Positions 15,659 through 24,199 of a stretch of DNA of 33,163 nt are shown piece after piece. The notes under the pieces are model-generated. The model was not told the DNA's origin and made no database searches. It saw nothing but the letters and a program-made list of their open reading frames with translations. Source of the stretch: Paludibacteraceae bacterium (GTDB taxonomy: Bacteria; Bacteroidota; Bacteroidia; Bacteroidales; Paludibacteraceae). Numbering within the stretch: the first letter of the stretch is position 1; each line of letters starts with the position of its first letter. The stretch is taken from assembly GCA_017961765.1 (NCBI GenBank), contig JAGCWQ010000222.1, positions 1-33,163 on the forward strand, given 5' to 3'. The translations under genes were made by a program, and so were the position numbers.

Positions 15659-17500
15659 CTAAAACAAATTAACCTTTCCCTTGCTCTGGACATCCACATC
15701 ACCACCCGTCGCCAAGACTAAATTTTCATCCGTACTATCCACCTCTACCTTCTTGGAGTGTATGGCAACCTCCGATTCCGATTCCAAAAGGAAGGAATCC
15801 GACTGATGTGTCTCTTTTTCAGTGGAATCAACTTGTATTTTTCGAGCTGACATAGCAAGTTCTTCCGCCGAGACAAAACGCATATCCTTTTCCGAATTGA
15901 AAATGGAAGAACCGCCTGCACTGATAGAAATGGTATTCGTAGCATCAATACTAATATCGTGGGATAGCAATGAAATGGAACCGATAGAAGAGACTGAGAT
16001 GTTCTTTCCCGAAGAATCCAACTGTATCATATTCCCATTCATGTCTTCTATTCGGATTCCCCAATCTCCTTCTATATCATCATTGAACGAGATTTTATGT
16101 CCCGAACGCGTACTGATGCATTTCTTAACATTATCCAACCCGCCTCCAGCTGCCGTTGCGCCACTATACAAACTACCTATCACATAGGGACGATTAGGGT
16201 CTCCATACTCGAAACCAACCATCACATGGTCTCCAACCTCCGGGATAAATGAGAATCCCCGATTCTGAGGCATAGCGTCACTACCGCCTCCATTGGGCGA
16301 AACCACCCGTATCCAATTGGTACTCTTCCAAATAGGTTTCTGCCAATCGAACTGCACCTGAACCCTACCTAGATTCAAAGGATCTGCATTGTCAGACACG
16401 ACCGCCACTTCTGAATAGGCTTTCACCTGCTTAGAAAATTCCAAGGGCACCGACAAACATCCATCCGGAATGGCTACAAAATGATTTCGATAGTTGCCAT
16501 TCTTGTCAATACTATGAGAAACAGATATAATACGGAAACGCCCCAAAGGGGAAAGTTGCATTTGGGGTGGAAAAGAGATTTCCACTAATCCTCCTATTCG
16601 AACTCGACAAGTAAGAGAATCGCCTTCAATAGTATACATAGAGCCCGACAGCACCTGCTGACGAATATCCACCAAGTCCTTCAAATCGTCAGGAGAATAC
16701 AAGGAGGCACCACTTTCGGATAGTTCCTTCCCGCTAAAGATTAAATCCACCCTTTTCCGTATATCATCGTCAGAAGATGCCCCCTCAGATGACTCCTTCA
16801 TAAGGAATGCATCATCCTCATAATAATAATCATAAAAAGATGTTTTATAAGGTTTTGCCTTAGCAACTGTCCGTAAATTCAACACATCACGATCGAGACA
16901 AAGCGATTCGACTTTCTCTTCATCCGATTCTCCAAAACGAAGAGTCCTTCCATCGTAATAAAACCATTCTCCAAAGAGAGATGAGAGTCGATTGACAAAA
17001 GAAAAGACACTTTCATCATAACGCATCAAATAAGGGAGAACACCCCGAAAGCGAGGTTCGCAAACGACCTCGAAGCCAGCCCCATCCGTCAGTTGAAGGA
17101 GAATATCCTTCAACTGACAATCCACAAACGAATCGCGTCCTTTTGAACCATCCAAGCGAATGGGGTCGCCATATCCGATAAGATGGAGGCGATTAACCCG
17201 ATGTTTGGAAACCTCCGAAGGAGAGTCCCATGTTTCGACACGCACATCCGTCACGACACCCGAAAATTCATAGAAGCTACCGCTCATTATGTGATCCAAA
17301 CGAATCAATAAACTAGAGCCGATTTTATCTGTCAACCATTGACGTGTCTCCTGCCAAAGTTCATCTTGAGACTTATACTCCTTTATCACATCAAAACGGT
17401 GACAAGAATTTAGTTCTTGCTCTAATAGCATCGACTCAAATGAAATCTCATTTCCGTCCAACAACAATTTAGGTCTTATTGGGTCAAGTCCTTGAATCAT
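15659..17500 (-). CDS. tssI: VgrG (TssI) spike protein
   Basis: 613 residues. The N-terminal part (about 1-350) matches the gp27-like region of VgrG (FSGVVTDVRVETWDSPS, LLQLTDGAGFEVV, SFVNRLSSLFGEWFYYDGRT). An OB-fold, gp5-like segment follows (LNLGRVQVQFDW, WIRVVSPNGG, FIPEVGDHVMVGFEYGDPNR, PYVIGSLYSG). From about residue 470 to the end the sequence is a beta-helix of short strands (ISVSSIGSISLLSHDISIDA, VEVDSTDENLVLATGGDVDV). The protein ends with the helix and has no extra toxin domain, so it is a structural spike that would carry separate cargo. Three copies form the needle at the tip of the Hcp tube, capped by a PAAR-like protein. It lies 35 bases downstream of tssC. Confidence 0.95.
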   Translation of the reverse strand: MIQGLDPIRPKLLLDGNEISFESMLLEQELNSCHRFDVIKEYKSQDELWQETRQWLTDKIGSSLLIRLDHIMSGSFYEFSGVVTDVRVETWDSPSEVSKHRVNRLHLIGYGDPIRLDGSKGRDSFVDCQLKDILLQLTDGAGFEVVCEPRFRGVLPYLMRYDESVFSFVNRLSSLFGEWFYYDGRTLRFGESDEEKVESLCLDRDVLNLRTVAKAKPYKTSFYDYYYEDDAFLMKESSEGASSDDDIRKRVDLIFSGKELSESGASLYSPDDLKDLVDIRQQVLSGSMYTIEGDSLTCRVRIGGLVEISFPPQMQLSPLGRFRIISVSHSIDKNGNYRNHFVAIPDGCLSVPLEFSKQVKAYSEVAVVSDNADPLNLGRVQVQFDWQKPIWKSTNWIRVVSPNGGGSDAMPQNRGFSFIPEVGDHVMVGFEYGDPNRPYVIGSLYSGATAAGGGLDNVKKCISTRSGHKISFNDDIEGDWGIRIEDMNGNMIQLDSSGKNISVSSIGSISLLSHDISIDATNTISISAGGSSIFNSEKDMRFVSAEELAMSARKIQVDSTEKETHQSDSFLLESESEVAIHSKKVEVDSTDENLVLATGGDVDVQSKGKVNLF

Positions 17501-17535
17501 AACACAAAATTTTAAATAAACACAAGATTACGACA

Positions 17536-18924
17536 TCAACCTTGGGCGTACTCGCTGTTCCAACTTGTTTCATCGTCCCCTTTTGTTCCGTCCAAACGAA
17601 TCACAAAACTTTTCGCTGGGAAATAAGGGGTGATGTGAATATCCAAATAGACACGATCCTTTTGATTCGGATCCCGCTCCAAACGCATGATTTTAGAACG
17701 TTCAATCAAGCGATCCGGCCCCTGTATGTCATCTAAAAACTTCACGATTTGCGATCGCAAGTCACGCTCTGTCTTGCCGCTCCAATTTTCAAAAGCCCTC
17801 CTATTCAAGAAATCGAAAAGGACTTTTGTTATATAGTCAAACACCCGCACAACAGAGTAGGTCTGCAAACCAAGATTGTCGCCATTAAACAACGTCTTAG
17901 CTGAGAATGCCATCACTTTCCCATATTCATTCACCATCGGCACTAATCCCATAGAATCTAGTTGCGATATTTCACTCTTACGGAGAGGGAACGCAACAGC
18001 CTCCACCTCATTCAAACCTCCATATTTCTTACCAGCCGTAACCTGAGACATCAAAGTAGAATAGACACGACCCGCAAGAGCCGAAGCGGGAGAAACATGC
18101 AAATCGTCATTCTCCCCAATCTCCTTGTAGGCAGGACGCCCAACCAGCCAATTACAGCACATCACCGTATTACTCCTATAATCATCGCCTCCCGCGAGAT
18201 TGGCCGAATAGAACATATCTACCACGTCATCGGGATTCTCCAAATCGGCAAAATCAGTAAAAAGCATCACTTTATTGGCATTGGCTATCTTAGACCATTT
18301 TTCCAAGACTCGGTTAGACCCCAAATATCCAGGAATGACAAGCAACGAATAATTATCACGAAGATCAAGCCTATCATAATTCTGCTTCAACTCATCCGAA
18401 ACAAAATCAACAAATCGGGAGTTATCCAAATCTGCGACTTGCTCGGGCGAAGCATTGACAATCGTGACATTCGATAGTTTATCCGACTCTGTATTCTTGT
18501 AAAACAACTGAACAGAACGATAAGAACGCTCCAAATCTTTCACGGCTTCTACAGCAACCATCTGATTCTTACACAACAGTCGCCCTACATTTTCGGCATT
18601 CGTCCTACATTTATCCACCATCTCCGAAAGGGTTTGGCATCCTGTCAAAAGTTCCAGCCACATATCTATCTTGTTGGCCAAATCCTTCCGCTCGCTTGCC
18701 TTTTGGTCTTCCAAAAGAAACATTTTCTTCCGAGCCTTCCTTTCCGGATTCAAATTCTGAATGCCATCTATGGCTGTCTCCAAAAAACCAAATCCTCCCA
18801 AACGGGACAATCCGTTCAAGGCCTCATCCAATGATTGTTGAGAAAATGCCGTCGAAGCATTCTCAACATAAGCCAAACGCGACTCTTCTGTCTCCTCCTG
18901 CCGCACAATTTCTCTTTCTGACAT
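17536..18924 (-). CDS. tssC: TssC sheath large subunit
   Basis: 462 residues from the ATG at 18924, two bases after the tssB stop; a TTG two codons earlier would overlap tssB. TssC pairs with TssB to build the contractile sheath around the Hcp tube. Family features are NYSLLVIPGYLGSNRVLEKW in the middle, YKEIGENDDLHVSPASALAG, and a C-terminal core of strands and helices (VRVFDYITKVLFDFLNRRAF, MRLERDPNQKDRVYLDIHIT). This resembles the Bacteroidota DUF5458-type TssC. Length is normal and the gene directly follows tssB, as expected for partners made in fixed ratio. It acts in the cytoplasm. Confidence 0.94.
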   Translation of the reverse strand: MSEREIVRQEETEESRLAYVENASTAFSQQSLDEALNGLSRLGGFGFLETAIDGIQNLNPERKARKKMFLLEDQKASERKDLANKIDMWLELLTGCQTLSEMVDKCRTNAENVGRLLCKNQMVAVEAVKDLERSYRSVQLFYKNTESDKLSNVTIVNASPEQVADLDNSRFVDFVSDELKQNYDRLDLRDNYSLLVIPGYLGSNRVLEKWSKIANANKVMLFTDFADLENPDDVVDMFYSANLAGGDDYRSNTVMCCNWLVGRPAYKEIGENDDLHVSPASALAGRVYSTLMSQVTAGKKYGGLNEVEAVAFPLRKSEISQLDSMGLVPMVNEYGKVMAFSAKTLFNGDNLGLQTYSVVRVFDYITKVLFDFLNRRAFENWSGKTERDLRSQIVKFLDDIQGPDRLIERSKIMRLERDPNQKDRVYLDIHITPYFPAKSFVIRLDGTKGDDETSWNSEYAQG

Positions 18925-18926
18925 AT

Positions 18927-19385
18927 TCAAATAGTTGATGTTTGTTTAAGTTCATTTCTAAGTTGACATAGGGCATCCACCATAGCTTGACGACTATCTG
19001 GATTTTCCAACGCCTTCTGAAGTACCTTGTTCGTACGAAGCAGTTTGACCAACTTTTCATAAAAGTCCTTCTGCACTGACAACTGCCCTAGGAATGGACT
19101 ATTCTCCGTCATTCTCTTCACTTGAAAATCAGCCGTGTTTTGAAAGCGGAAGTTCTCCTTCACCGTCTGTCCTTCCGCATTTTCAAATTCCACATCCACA
19201 TTCGGTTGGAACTTGGCATAGACATCCTCCACGGTCTTCAAATTAGCGACAGCCTCTGGCGAAACAGGTTCATCCGCTGTCAAAAGACCCACAAACAGGG
19301 TTCGGTTCTGAGGAATATTCGCAATGCCTTCCGAAGAGGTCTGTTTCACCTCATTACCCCCAATTTCATAATTCATTATTCCCAT
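18927..19385 (-). CDS. tssB: TssB sheath small subunit
   Basis: 152 residues from the ATG at 19385, chosen because MGIMNYEIGGNEVK aligns with the family start and because AGAGAAGAG precedes it; longer in-frame extensions would run back through the hairpin into the hcp gene. The core includes NRTLFVGLLTADEPVSPEAV, LKTVEDVYAKFQPNVDVEF and FQVKRMTENSPFLGQL, typical of TssB. The C-terminal helices (VLQKALENPDSRQAMVDALC) intertwine with TssC. It is a cytoplasmic sheath component. The 71-base leader contains a 13-pair stem-loop that may separate its expression level from hcp. Confidence 0.94.
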   Translation of the reverse strand: MGIMNYEIGGNEVKQTSSEGIANIPQNRTLFVGLLTADEPVSPEAVANLKTVEDVYAKFQPNVDVEFENAEGQTVKENFRFQNTADFQVKRMTENSPFLGQLSVQKDFYEKLVKLLRTNKVLQKALENPDSRQAMVDALCQLRNELKQTSTI

Positions 19386-19408
19386 ATTCTCTTCTCTATT
19401 TTTTAAGG

Positions 19409-19444
19409 AGAAGGCTTGGTGGAAAATCTCACACCAAACCTTCT
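19409..19444 (-). other. 13-bp stem-loop just downstream of hcp
   Basis: On the minus strand AGAAGGTTTGGTG pairs with CACCAAGCCTTCT across a 10-base loop, with one G-U wobble. It starts 12 bases after the hcp stop codon and ends 23 bases before the tssB ATG. No long U-run follows (next bases CCTTAAAAAATAG), so a processing or mRNA-stabilising hairpin, or a leaky attenuator, fits better than a strict terminator. Confidence 0.7.
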
Positions 19445-19456
19445 TGACTAACATTT

Positions 19457-19849
19457 TTAAGCAGTAGGCCAATTCTCTTCGTATTGAGCACCGCCTATCT
19501 TAATGGTCTGTGCGGATATGGATACGCACAATGACATTGGTGCATTACCCACAATGTCAATTCCCTCTTCAAAATCAACGATATAAGCATTCTCAAACGA
19601 AAGTTCTTTCATTTTAGACTCTTCATCGCCTTTCTTGAATACGATACTTCCACTAAAAGGTTTGAACTGATTAACCATGTGTTCCAAAATAGTAGTGTCT
19701 GCGGTAGACTCCACACGAACCGTGATACGACCGCCATAAATGTTGGATGATGGACGACCTTTTGAGTCCACATCACGATGAAGCGTATACTTGCAATCAA
19801 GTACATCATACTCCTTTCCACCTAAATTCAAAGATGATCTAAATGCCAT
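19457..19849 (-). CDS. tssD: Hcp (TssD) tube protein, main copy
   Basis: 130 residues. The protein begins MAFRSSLNLGGKEYDVLDCK and has the Hcp beta-barrel pattern (DVDSKGRPSSNIYGGRITVR, FENAYIVDFEEGID, CVSISAQTIKIGG). It ends YEENWPTA. Hcp hexamers stack into the inner tube expelled by sheath contraction and can carry small effectors. Among the three Hcp-like proteins here this is the shortest and closest to the standard Bacteroidota TssD, so I take it as the main tube subunit. It sits next to tssB. Its upstream region (107 bases) has a stem-loop and a very AT-rich leader, and a strong stem-loop follows the stop codon; both suggest specially tuned expression. Confidence 0.93.
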   Translation of the reverse strand: MAFRSSLNLGGKEYDVLDCKYTLHRDVDSKGRPSSNIYGGRITVRVESTADTTILEHMVNQFKPFSGSIVFKKGDEESKMKELSFENAYIVDFEEGIDIVGNAPMSLCVSISAQTIKIGGAQYEENWPTA

Positions 19850-19883
19850 AGTAATAATTAATTAAAATAAAAAAATATAAATT

Positions 19884-19922
19884 GCTCAAACTCACACGAT
19901 TGGCCAATCTTCTTTATTGAGC
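19884..19922 (-). other. Stem-loop upstream of hcp
   Basis: On the minus strand GCTCAA and TTGAGC bracket an inner perfect palindrome, GATTGGCCAATC (19898-19909). A leader of nearly pure A and T (about 35 bases) follows up to the hcp ATG. AT-rich leaders without a Shine-Dalgarno match favour translation in Bacteroidota. The structure may act as a partial terminator, a processing site or a binding site; the sequence alone does not decide. Confidence 0.5.
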
Positions 19923-19956
19923 GTTTTTATTCAAGATTCTCGATTCTGCATTCAGG

Positions 19957-20382
19957 CTACTCCACCCAACCAGACTCCATTAGGATTCCGTTAAAGGAGA
20001 GTTCCTTGGCAGAAATAAACAGGGAGGTGTACGACCCTTTTCCCATATCGGTCTCTTGCCGAAATTCCACACATGCCGCATCTGTAAATGCAACCCGAAA
20101 AGGAGACGAGCCCGTTTCATTTTTGAAGACTAATTCCCCATTTTTCCGCATCCAACGACTTCCTGCCCATCGTAACAGCAAGTCGTCAGGCAATTGAGAA
20201 AGTTTCAACTGAATTTTTCCACCCCTGACCTCCCCTTCTGGTTCTCCCTTCTCATCAATCGATTGCGACAAAGAGGCAGAAAACGCAGAAACAGGATATA
20301 CCTTCCCTAAAAAATTCAATTCTGCGATAAGATTCACATCTGGTTCTTTATTGAAGAACGCCTTTACAACTTTACTAACCAT
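19957..20382 (-). CDS. Hcp-like protein, divergent paralogue 2
   Basis: 141 residues. The Hcp pattern is recognisable: LIAELNFLGKVYPVSAFSAS, the conserved DEKGEPEGEVRGGKIQLKLS segment (compare DSKGRPSSNIYGGRITVR in the main copy), and a final ISAKELSFNG strand ending in SGWVE. It has a longer N-terminus (MVSKVVKAFFNKEPDV). Conservation to the main Hcp is low outside the GG region. It lies 107 bases upstream of the main hcp and 9 bases downstream of the third copy. Possible roles are an alternate tube subunit, the ring joining tube to VgrG, or a cargo-specific Hcp. Which applies cannot be told from sequence. Confidence 0.82.
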   Translation of the reverse strand: MVSKVVKAFFNKEPDVNLIAELNFLGKVYPVSAFSASLSQSIDEKGEPEGEVRGGKIQLKLSQLPDDLLLRWAGSRWMRKNGELVFKNETGSSPFRVAFTDAACVEFRQETDMGKGSYTSLFISAKELSFNGILMESGWVE

Positions 20383-20391
20383 ATTATCGTT

Positions 20392-20835
20392 TTATACATT
20401 TTTCCACTCATTTTCCATACGGACATCCCCGACATTCAACACCTTCGCTGAGAGAGTCAAATATGTCCGACAATAATTTTCACCATCCTCCTGATACTCA
20501 ACATCAAGGGAGACGCAAGCCGTAGAAGAAAAAGTCACCTTCTGTAAAGGCATATCTTCCATATCATAGATGACGACAGAACCCGATTTATAGGTTCGAG
20601 GGTTGATCATCCACTCCATGATTTCCGTGGTTGGCAGATTCCAAAAAGAGATATGCATAAGTCCCGATCGAACCTCCCCTTGTGGCTTCCCGCACTTATC
20701 CGTTTCCTGAAATAGCTCATAGGAAAAATCGGCCAATTCATACTCCGAATTCATACCATCCTCCAAAACAGACTTCAACCCGGCAAAGCCACTTAAAGCC
20801 CCACTTAACTGTAAAATACTCTTATAACCAAACAT
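20392..20835 (-). CDS. Hcp-like protein, divergent paralogue 3
   Basis: 147 residues from the ATG at 20835 (MFGYKSILQLSGALSG); an upstream ATG at 20874 would extend it into a leader-like stretch, so I prefer the shorter form. The Hcp core is visible as ELADFSYELFQETDKCGKPQ, GEVRSGLMHISFWNLPTTE and YLTLSAKVLNVGDVRMENEW. It has a Gly-rich, weakly hydrophobic N-terminal extension not found in the main Hcp. The gene follows tssR by 51 bases and precedes Hcp paralogue 2 by 9. Such extra Hcp-like proteins occur in other Bacteroidota T6SS loci, but the job of each is not established. Confidence 0.82.
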   Translation of the reverse strand: MFGYKSILQLSGALSGFAGLKSVLEDGMNSEYELADFSYELFQETDKCGKPQGEVRSGLMHISFWNLPTTEIMEWMINPRTYKSGSVVIYDMEDMPLQKVTFSSTACVSLDVEYQEDGENYCRTYLTLSAKVLNVGDVRMENEWKNV

Positions 20836-20886
20836 AAAATAACCTGATAAACAAAACGATATTCCATATAACACACGAACAGGGTT

Positions 20887-23304
20887 TCATGGCAAGCACT
20901 CCGACTTAATCCGATAATAGACCTGTCCGTTATAGTCAAACCTATTTTCAGAGATAATTGCATCTTCCAATTGTCTTTGTTTGAGTAGATAATACTCTTG
21001 CAACTCATCCAGATCGCGATCTGTCAACACCTTCTTCTTTCTTAAACTCCTCAATGAATAGGAATCCAACAATTCGCCAGAGGCCGGAAGAGAAAAAATC
21101 AACTGCTGATTCTGAGACAAAGACATCTGTTTTAAGATCCTTTTCTTCTTCGGATAAACTTTCTCTTCATTCGCCCAATAAAGGAATGCCTCTTGCATTG
21201 AACGCCTTACTTTAGAAGTATTGACATACGTTCGAGGAAGGGTATCGGGACGAACCTTCGCCTCTTGCTCGAACAAGCCTACACAAGACTTATACTTTTG
21301 CTTTTTTTGCGTAGCGGATGCACTATACCGATAATCCACCCTAACAGACGTCAAATCTCTGAGAAACTGACGAATCCGATCCAACTCAGTCTCCGTCAGA
21401 AACAAAACATATTCACCTTTTTTCATATCCTTTTTTCCTAATTCCATGTTCAAAGAGAACCTCGTATATGGATTCAACGAACATATAGGTTTCAACAAAT
21501 CAGATAGTGTATCCGTTGCAATTCCCATTCTTTCAGACCAAACAGGATTGACTGTCGAACGTCCTGTACCCACCTTGTGGAATGAGTTTTGCAAATGGGA
21601 AATAATGTCATTGTTATCGTCAACCGTCTCAGCCAGAAGGGAATCCAATTCAGAAAGGAGCAAATCAGGTGGTAAGCTCTCCTTTTTCTTTGGGAAAAGT
21701 ATCCGCCCCTGCCACATGCTATTATGAGGATAATCCAACGCATAGACATTCTCCGATATTTCCCTATACTGGTTATTCTGACTTAATTGTTCCGAATGAA
21801 CCAACAAATCCTTTTTCTTTTTGACCAACCTATCGGAAGATCGACTAATCATGTCTTCCACTTGTAGGACAAAATTATTGAACGAATTACCTTGATTGGA
21901 ATAAATTTGACAGCCCACTATCCGACAATTTAAATTGACCAAATCATCTATCAAAGAGGGTTCTACCTGTCCTTTTAAGTTTCCATTTTCTCCAACCAAC
22001 AACAACACATTGCACTCATTTCGATAATCGGGAAATAACGGCAACGCCTTTTTCAATGCCATCCAAGCATCTCCGCCCAAAGAGATTGGACGAGTTTGTT
22101 GAGAATCAGCATAATGCTCCAGCGAGGACAACACCTCCGAAACATTAGCATTCAACGGACAGATACCCATGCCATCTGTTCCCGAGTCAAAACCGACGCA
22201 ATAGCCCAACCGAAAATTCGAATCGTACTTCTTTAGCATATCGTCCATTTGCATAAAAGAGGATACCAATTGCCCGAACCTATCATACACTTGACGTTGT
22301 CCAGAGAAGACCAGCATCACATTAATATGCTTCTTATCTACAAGAGCCTTTTCGTAGGCAGAACGAGATATGGGTTTTCCAGAGAGGCCATAAACAAAAT
22401 TTCCATTCACATCCAATACGGGAACTGAAACTGTCGTATGGACACTAAACGAATCTTCCACCAGCTCTTTTATCGCATAGATGGGATTCAAATTCGACCA
22501 AGCAAGACTATCTTCCCCCGAGCAATACTTCTCTCCAATATTCGAATTACCGGTCAGAGCGGGCTCCTTAATCGGAACATTCCGATAATTCCAATAAAGA
22601 TATTCACCCAAAGGCATCAACAAAGAAGAGGATATCCACCCTGAGACCACAGAAGAGGCTTCTTCAGGAGAGAACCGCTCCCTGCCGACAACAAAACATT
22701 TCCGGTTATCTGAACTCTTTTTCAACAAGAAGAGAGGTTGTTGAAACGGCACCTTTCCGATAGGCGTAAGCATTTCCGGCTCTTGATAAAGCAAGACTGA
22801 ATCATCCGAGAAAAAGTTGTCCAATCGTTCCAACGATGACGTGTCTTTGAGCATCGTCACCATCTTTATCACAAAACCCGTCGCCACATCCGTCACCGCA
22901 TGGGATGAGAGAAGTAAATTATCTTTTTTCATCCACCCATAATATTCCAATTTATCTAAATCTTTCAACTTGCCATTTTCAAATGCGGAAGGATCGTATT
23001 TCACCAACTTCAAAAAATCACCTTTCTCACCTATCACGGCAAAAGGATCCATATATGCAACCTCTTTCAACACCACCTTCCCTCCTGGCCTATAATAGGT
23101 TTTATTATTGCCTCTATCCGAATAAACAATCCAAGGATTTTTCTTATCCATTGATTTTGAGACAGCGACCTGCCCACAACAATAATTTCGGCTATAGACA
23201 TTAGGCGTCTTCCTCACTCGTGTAAAACGATTGATCGGAGAACATGCCCCCAAAACAATTATGGGGAAGATCAAAAAAACTATTTTCTTAAAAACACTTT
23301 TCAT
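20887..23304 (-). CDS. tssR: TssR, large periplasmic T6SSiii lipoprotein
   Basis: 805 residues. The lipoprotein signal is clear: KKIVFLIFPIIVLGAC, with lipobox LGAC and Cys21. Residues about 55-135 and 165-235 look like SH3-type beta domains (DPFAVIGEKGDFLKLVKYD, YYGWMKKDNLLL; then GKVPFQQPLFLLKK, VSGWISSSLLMP). Residues about 325-480 look like a VWA/Rossmann domain (INVMLVFSGQRQVYDRFGQL, NECNVLLLVGENGNL), but the usual DxSxS metal site is absent. The rest is Lys-rich and helical. TssR is part of the Bacteroidota-specific envelope complex TssN-Q-O-P-R, which replaces TssJ/L/M. The SH3-like domains suggest cell-wall contact, which is inference. It lies 3 bases after tssP. Confidence 0.9.
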   Translation of the reverse strand: MKSVFKKIVFLIFPIIVLGACSPINRFTRVRKTPNVYSRNYCCGQVAVSKSMDKKNPWIVYSDRGNNKTYYRPGGKVVLKEVAYMDPFAVIGEKGDFLKLVKYDPSAFENGKLKDLDKLEYYGWMKKDNLLLSSHAVTDVATGFVIKMVTMLKDTSSLERLDNFFSDDSVLLYQEPEMLTPIGKVPFQQPLFLLKKSSDNRKCFVVGRERFSPEEASSVVSGWISSSLLMPLGEYLYWNYRNVPIKEPALTGNSNIGEKYCSGEDSLAWSNLNPIYAIKELVEDSFSVHTTVSVPVLDVNGNFVYGLSGKPISRSAYEKALVDKKHINVMLVFSGQRQVYDRFGQLVSSFMQMDDMLKKYDSNFRLGYCVGFDSGTDGMGICPLNANVSEVLSSLEHYADSQQTRPISLGGDAWMALKKALPLFPDYRNECNVLLLVGENGNLKGQVEPSLIDDLVNLNCRIVGCQIYSNQGNSFNNFVLQVEDMISRSSDRLVKKKKDLLVHSEQLSQNNQYREISENVYALDYPHNSMWQGRILFPKKKESLPPDLLLSELDSLLAETVDDNNDIISHLQNSFHKVGTGRSTVNPVWSERMGIATDTLSDLLKPICSLNPYTRFSLNMELGKKDMKKGEYVLFLTETELDRIRQFLRDLTSVRVDYRYSASATQKKQKYKSCVGLFEQEAKVRPDTLPRTYVNTSKVRRSMQEAFLYWANEEKVYPKKKRILKQMSLSQNQQLIFSLPASGELLDSYSLRSLRKKKVLTDRDLDELQEYYLLKQRQLEDAIISENRFDYNGQVYYRIKSECLP

Positions 23305-23307
23305 AAC

Positions 23308-24195
23308 TTAATCTTTTGAAGAACTTTGGCTAATCAATAATTTTTTGACTGCACGCACATCTGAATCGGCCTCTATCACCACCTCCTCTATCACCGTACT
23401 ATGCTGTTTCCCTAAAATGTTCAAGCCATAGCAATAGGAATAAAAATCATTTTCTTTCTTGTTGTTCACCAAGACCCTCACCTCTGAATTGCCACCTAAA
23501 TACCTCTTGAGTACATAATTATAGTCTTCATTAAACGTACGTTCATCCACAATACGTTGCAAATGTTCTTGTATATCCGAGGCTATCAAAGAGAAGACAT
23601 CCGACGAATCGGCATCCACAAACTCTGGCAAGACCTCGATAGCGTGAGTTATCGGATATTGCATATTCTCCGTGATCAACCGAACTTCATAAATACCCGG
23701 CAACGAATAGGAATAGAGGGGATTCCGATCTTGAGAATCAACCACCCCCGACAAGCCAAACTCCCATCGCCAATCAGATGCCACCCCGTCTGCCATAAAT
23801 ACTACACACTCATTCTGCATGACTCGAGATGGCGCCACAATCCGTATCGGTGAATAACTCTTTTCTCGCTTCTCTTTCGTCACGTCCACTTGGAAAAAGG
23901 TTTGCATGACATCATCCACCGTCAATCGAATCAGATACTTTCCCTCTCCCCGAAAATGGTAATAACCGCTTTTTTTATGAGATTCTGCACCGTCACCAAA
24001 CTCCCAACACACTTTTACCGCTCCCAACGTACTATCCCGATAAAACAGCGAATCGTTTACCGTCAGTTCCTTTTTTGAAACAGAGGCACGAATGGAACGA
24101 CCTGAGACAAAAAACTTCAAAGAGGCCATCATACCCACCAGAAACAAGAATAGGGTTAAGACACACAACATACCTTTGGAAAAAAGTTTATTCAT
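23308..24195 (-). CDS. tssP: TssP, single-pass periplasmic protein with two PKD-like domains
   Basis: 295 residues. One membrane helix lies at about residues 8-28; the rest is periplasmic. Two PKD-like domains are visible: VKVCWEFGDGAE to GKYLIRLTV (about 45-100), and DWRWEFG to GIYEVRLIT (about 115-175). The C-terminal part (200-290) has a helix and strands. The WEFGDG and Y-x-V/I-R-L patterns are the PKD hallmarks. It is part of the T6SSiii envelope complex. I assign the letter P from the order N-Q-O-P-R, which matches this locus, and from the PKD fold; the letter is less sure than the membership. It is spaced 3-4 bases from both neighbours. Confidence 0.82.
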   Translation of the reverse strand: MNKLFSKGMLCVLTLFLFLVGMMASLKFFVSGRSIRASVSKKELTVNDSLFYRDSTLGAVKVCWEFGDGAESHKKSGYYHFRGEGKYLIRLTVDDVMQTFFQVDVTKEKREKSYSPIRIVAPSRVMQNECVVFMADGVASDWRWEFGLSGVVDSQDRNPLYSYSLPGIYEVRLITENMQYPITHAIEVLPEFVDADSSDVFSLIASDIQEHLQRIVDERTFNEDYNYVLKRYLGGNSEVRVLVNNKKENDFYSYCYGLNILGKQHSTVIEEVVIEADSDVRAVKKLLISQSSSKD

Positions 24196-24199
24196 CCTA

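Noticed and set aside
18927-19472. Longer TssB starting inside the hcp gene
   Set aside because: The extension would translate through the 13-bp hairpin and the hcp 3' end; MGIMNYEIGGNEVK matches the family start.
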